A stretch of DNA of 64,000 bases from Amphiura filiformis (Eukaryota > Echinodermata > Ophiuroidea > Amphilepidida > Amphiuridae): assembly GCF_039555335.1 (NCBI RefSeq), contig NC_092641.1, forward strand, positions 30,130,848 to 30,194,847, given 5' to 3'. Under the pieces are notes generated by a model. That model did not search any database, was not told the DNA's origin, and worked only from the letters and a program-made list of their open reading frames with translations. A program made the translations under genes and the position numbers. How positions within the stretch are numbered: position 1 is the first letter of the stretch; each line of letters opens with the position of its first letter. This document shows, in pieces, positions 63,640 through 64,000 of this stretch.

Positions 63640-64000
63640 TATTTTTTATGGGACATGAGAGCACATCCGACATATCGAATTGAATTATGAATACGAGGAA
63701 TGTCCTTCTGATATCATTTTTTTTTTAATTCGCGATATAATACAAATTTTATGAATGATTAAAATTTGATATTTTTTTATTTGTTGACATTTAACAGTCC
63801 TCGAAGTAAACTTTCTAAATCTAATGATATGACAGCATTCAAGTTTTGATTTACGTTTGGCGGACACGCGTGTCGTGTGAAAAAATATTTAGGGGTGAAA
63901 ACAGTCAAAATTCTTGATTACTTAAATGTTTCTAGGGGTAAAATGTCACATATTTTCAGATTTTGGACACTTAAAATCCCTTATTTTTCACTGATTTTGA
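63640..64000. repeat. Palindromic family P, copy 5 (partial, to window edge)
   Basis: GGGACATGAGAGCACATCCG, CATATCGAATTGAATTATG and CAGTCCTCGAAGTAAACTTT match the left half of family P. After about 63830 the sequence diverges and no right half is visible before the window ends. Confidence 0.65.

Overview
This is eukaryotic, repeat-dense DNA. It has long introns, several classes of DNA transposon, non-LTR retrotransposon fragments, satellites and GT-AG exons, and no bacterial gene organisation. The repeat style (hAT, mariner, TTAA-type and Harbinger-type MITEs, frequent 'taggcctat' strings) suggests a marine invertebrate deuterostome such as an echinoderm or hemichordate. That placement is impressionistic; no conserved marker gene is present to confirm it.

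The only convincing host genes are two tandem, same-strand (+) paralogues of a C2H2 zinc-finger protein, here called A and B. Each has a conserved upstream block that looks like a 5' non-coding exon (A 7121-7305, B 26310-26491), a short first coding exon (A 10821-10970, B 30489-30632) and a large zinc-finger exon (A 18476-20845, B 31742-33787, with an open tail to 34144). Splice sites and phase 0 are identical between the copies, so the pair arose by segmental duplication, not retroposition. The copies have diverged in informative ways. A has 8 fingers and a 30-bp C-terminal repeat array that has frameshifted and filled with stops. B has 7 fingers, an internal deletion of about 110 residues and an in-frame TAA next to a 16-A run, followed by a tail still homologous to A. 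A's second intron is inflated to 7.5 kb by a composite satellite, against 1.1 kb in B.

Region by region: 1-819 is a LINE reverse transcriptase end. 1.1-1.4 kb is promoter-like. 1.6-9 kb holds a 1-kb TIR element, minisatellites, a decayed coding fragment, a tRNA-like sequence and a triple nest of MITEs. 10.8-22 kb is gene A with its satellite-filled intron. 22-30.4 kb is MITEs plus the start of gene B. 30.5-34.2 kb is the body of gene B. 34.3-36.7 kb is a TA-flanked element carrying two separate nested insertions. 37.5-41.5 kb holds a LINE fragment, a mariner-type element with a transposase remnant and a palindromic TTAA element. 43-50 kb is a nested Harbinger-type and palindrome zone. 51-53.4 kb is a decayed LINE with an internally amplified segment. 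54-64 kb is minisatellites split by a mariner-type element, then a run of palindromic TTAA elements.

The most useful observations are the duplicated gene pair and its asymmetric decay, the apparent amplification of A's exon-end/5' splice-site segment into an intronic array, a Helentron/HINE-like higher-order repeat containing many direct-repeat-1 nuclear-receptor motifs, and several nested insertions whose empty target sites are also present in this window. All element family names are inferred from target-site duplications and termini, not from transposase proteins, except where stated.
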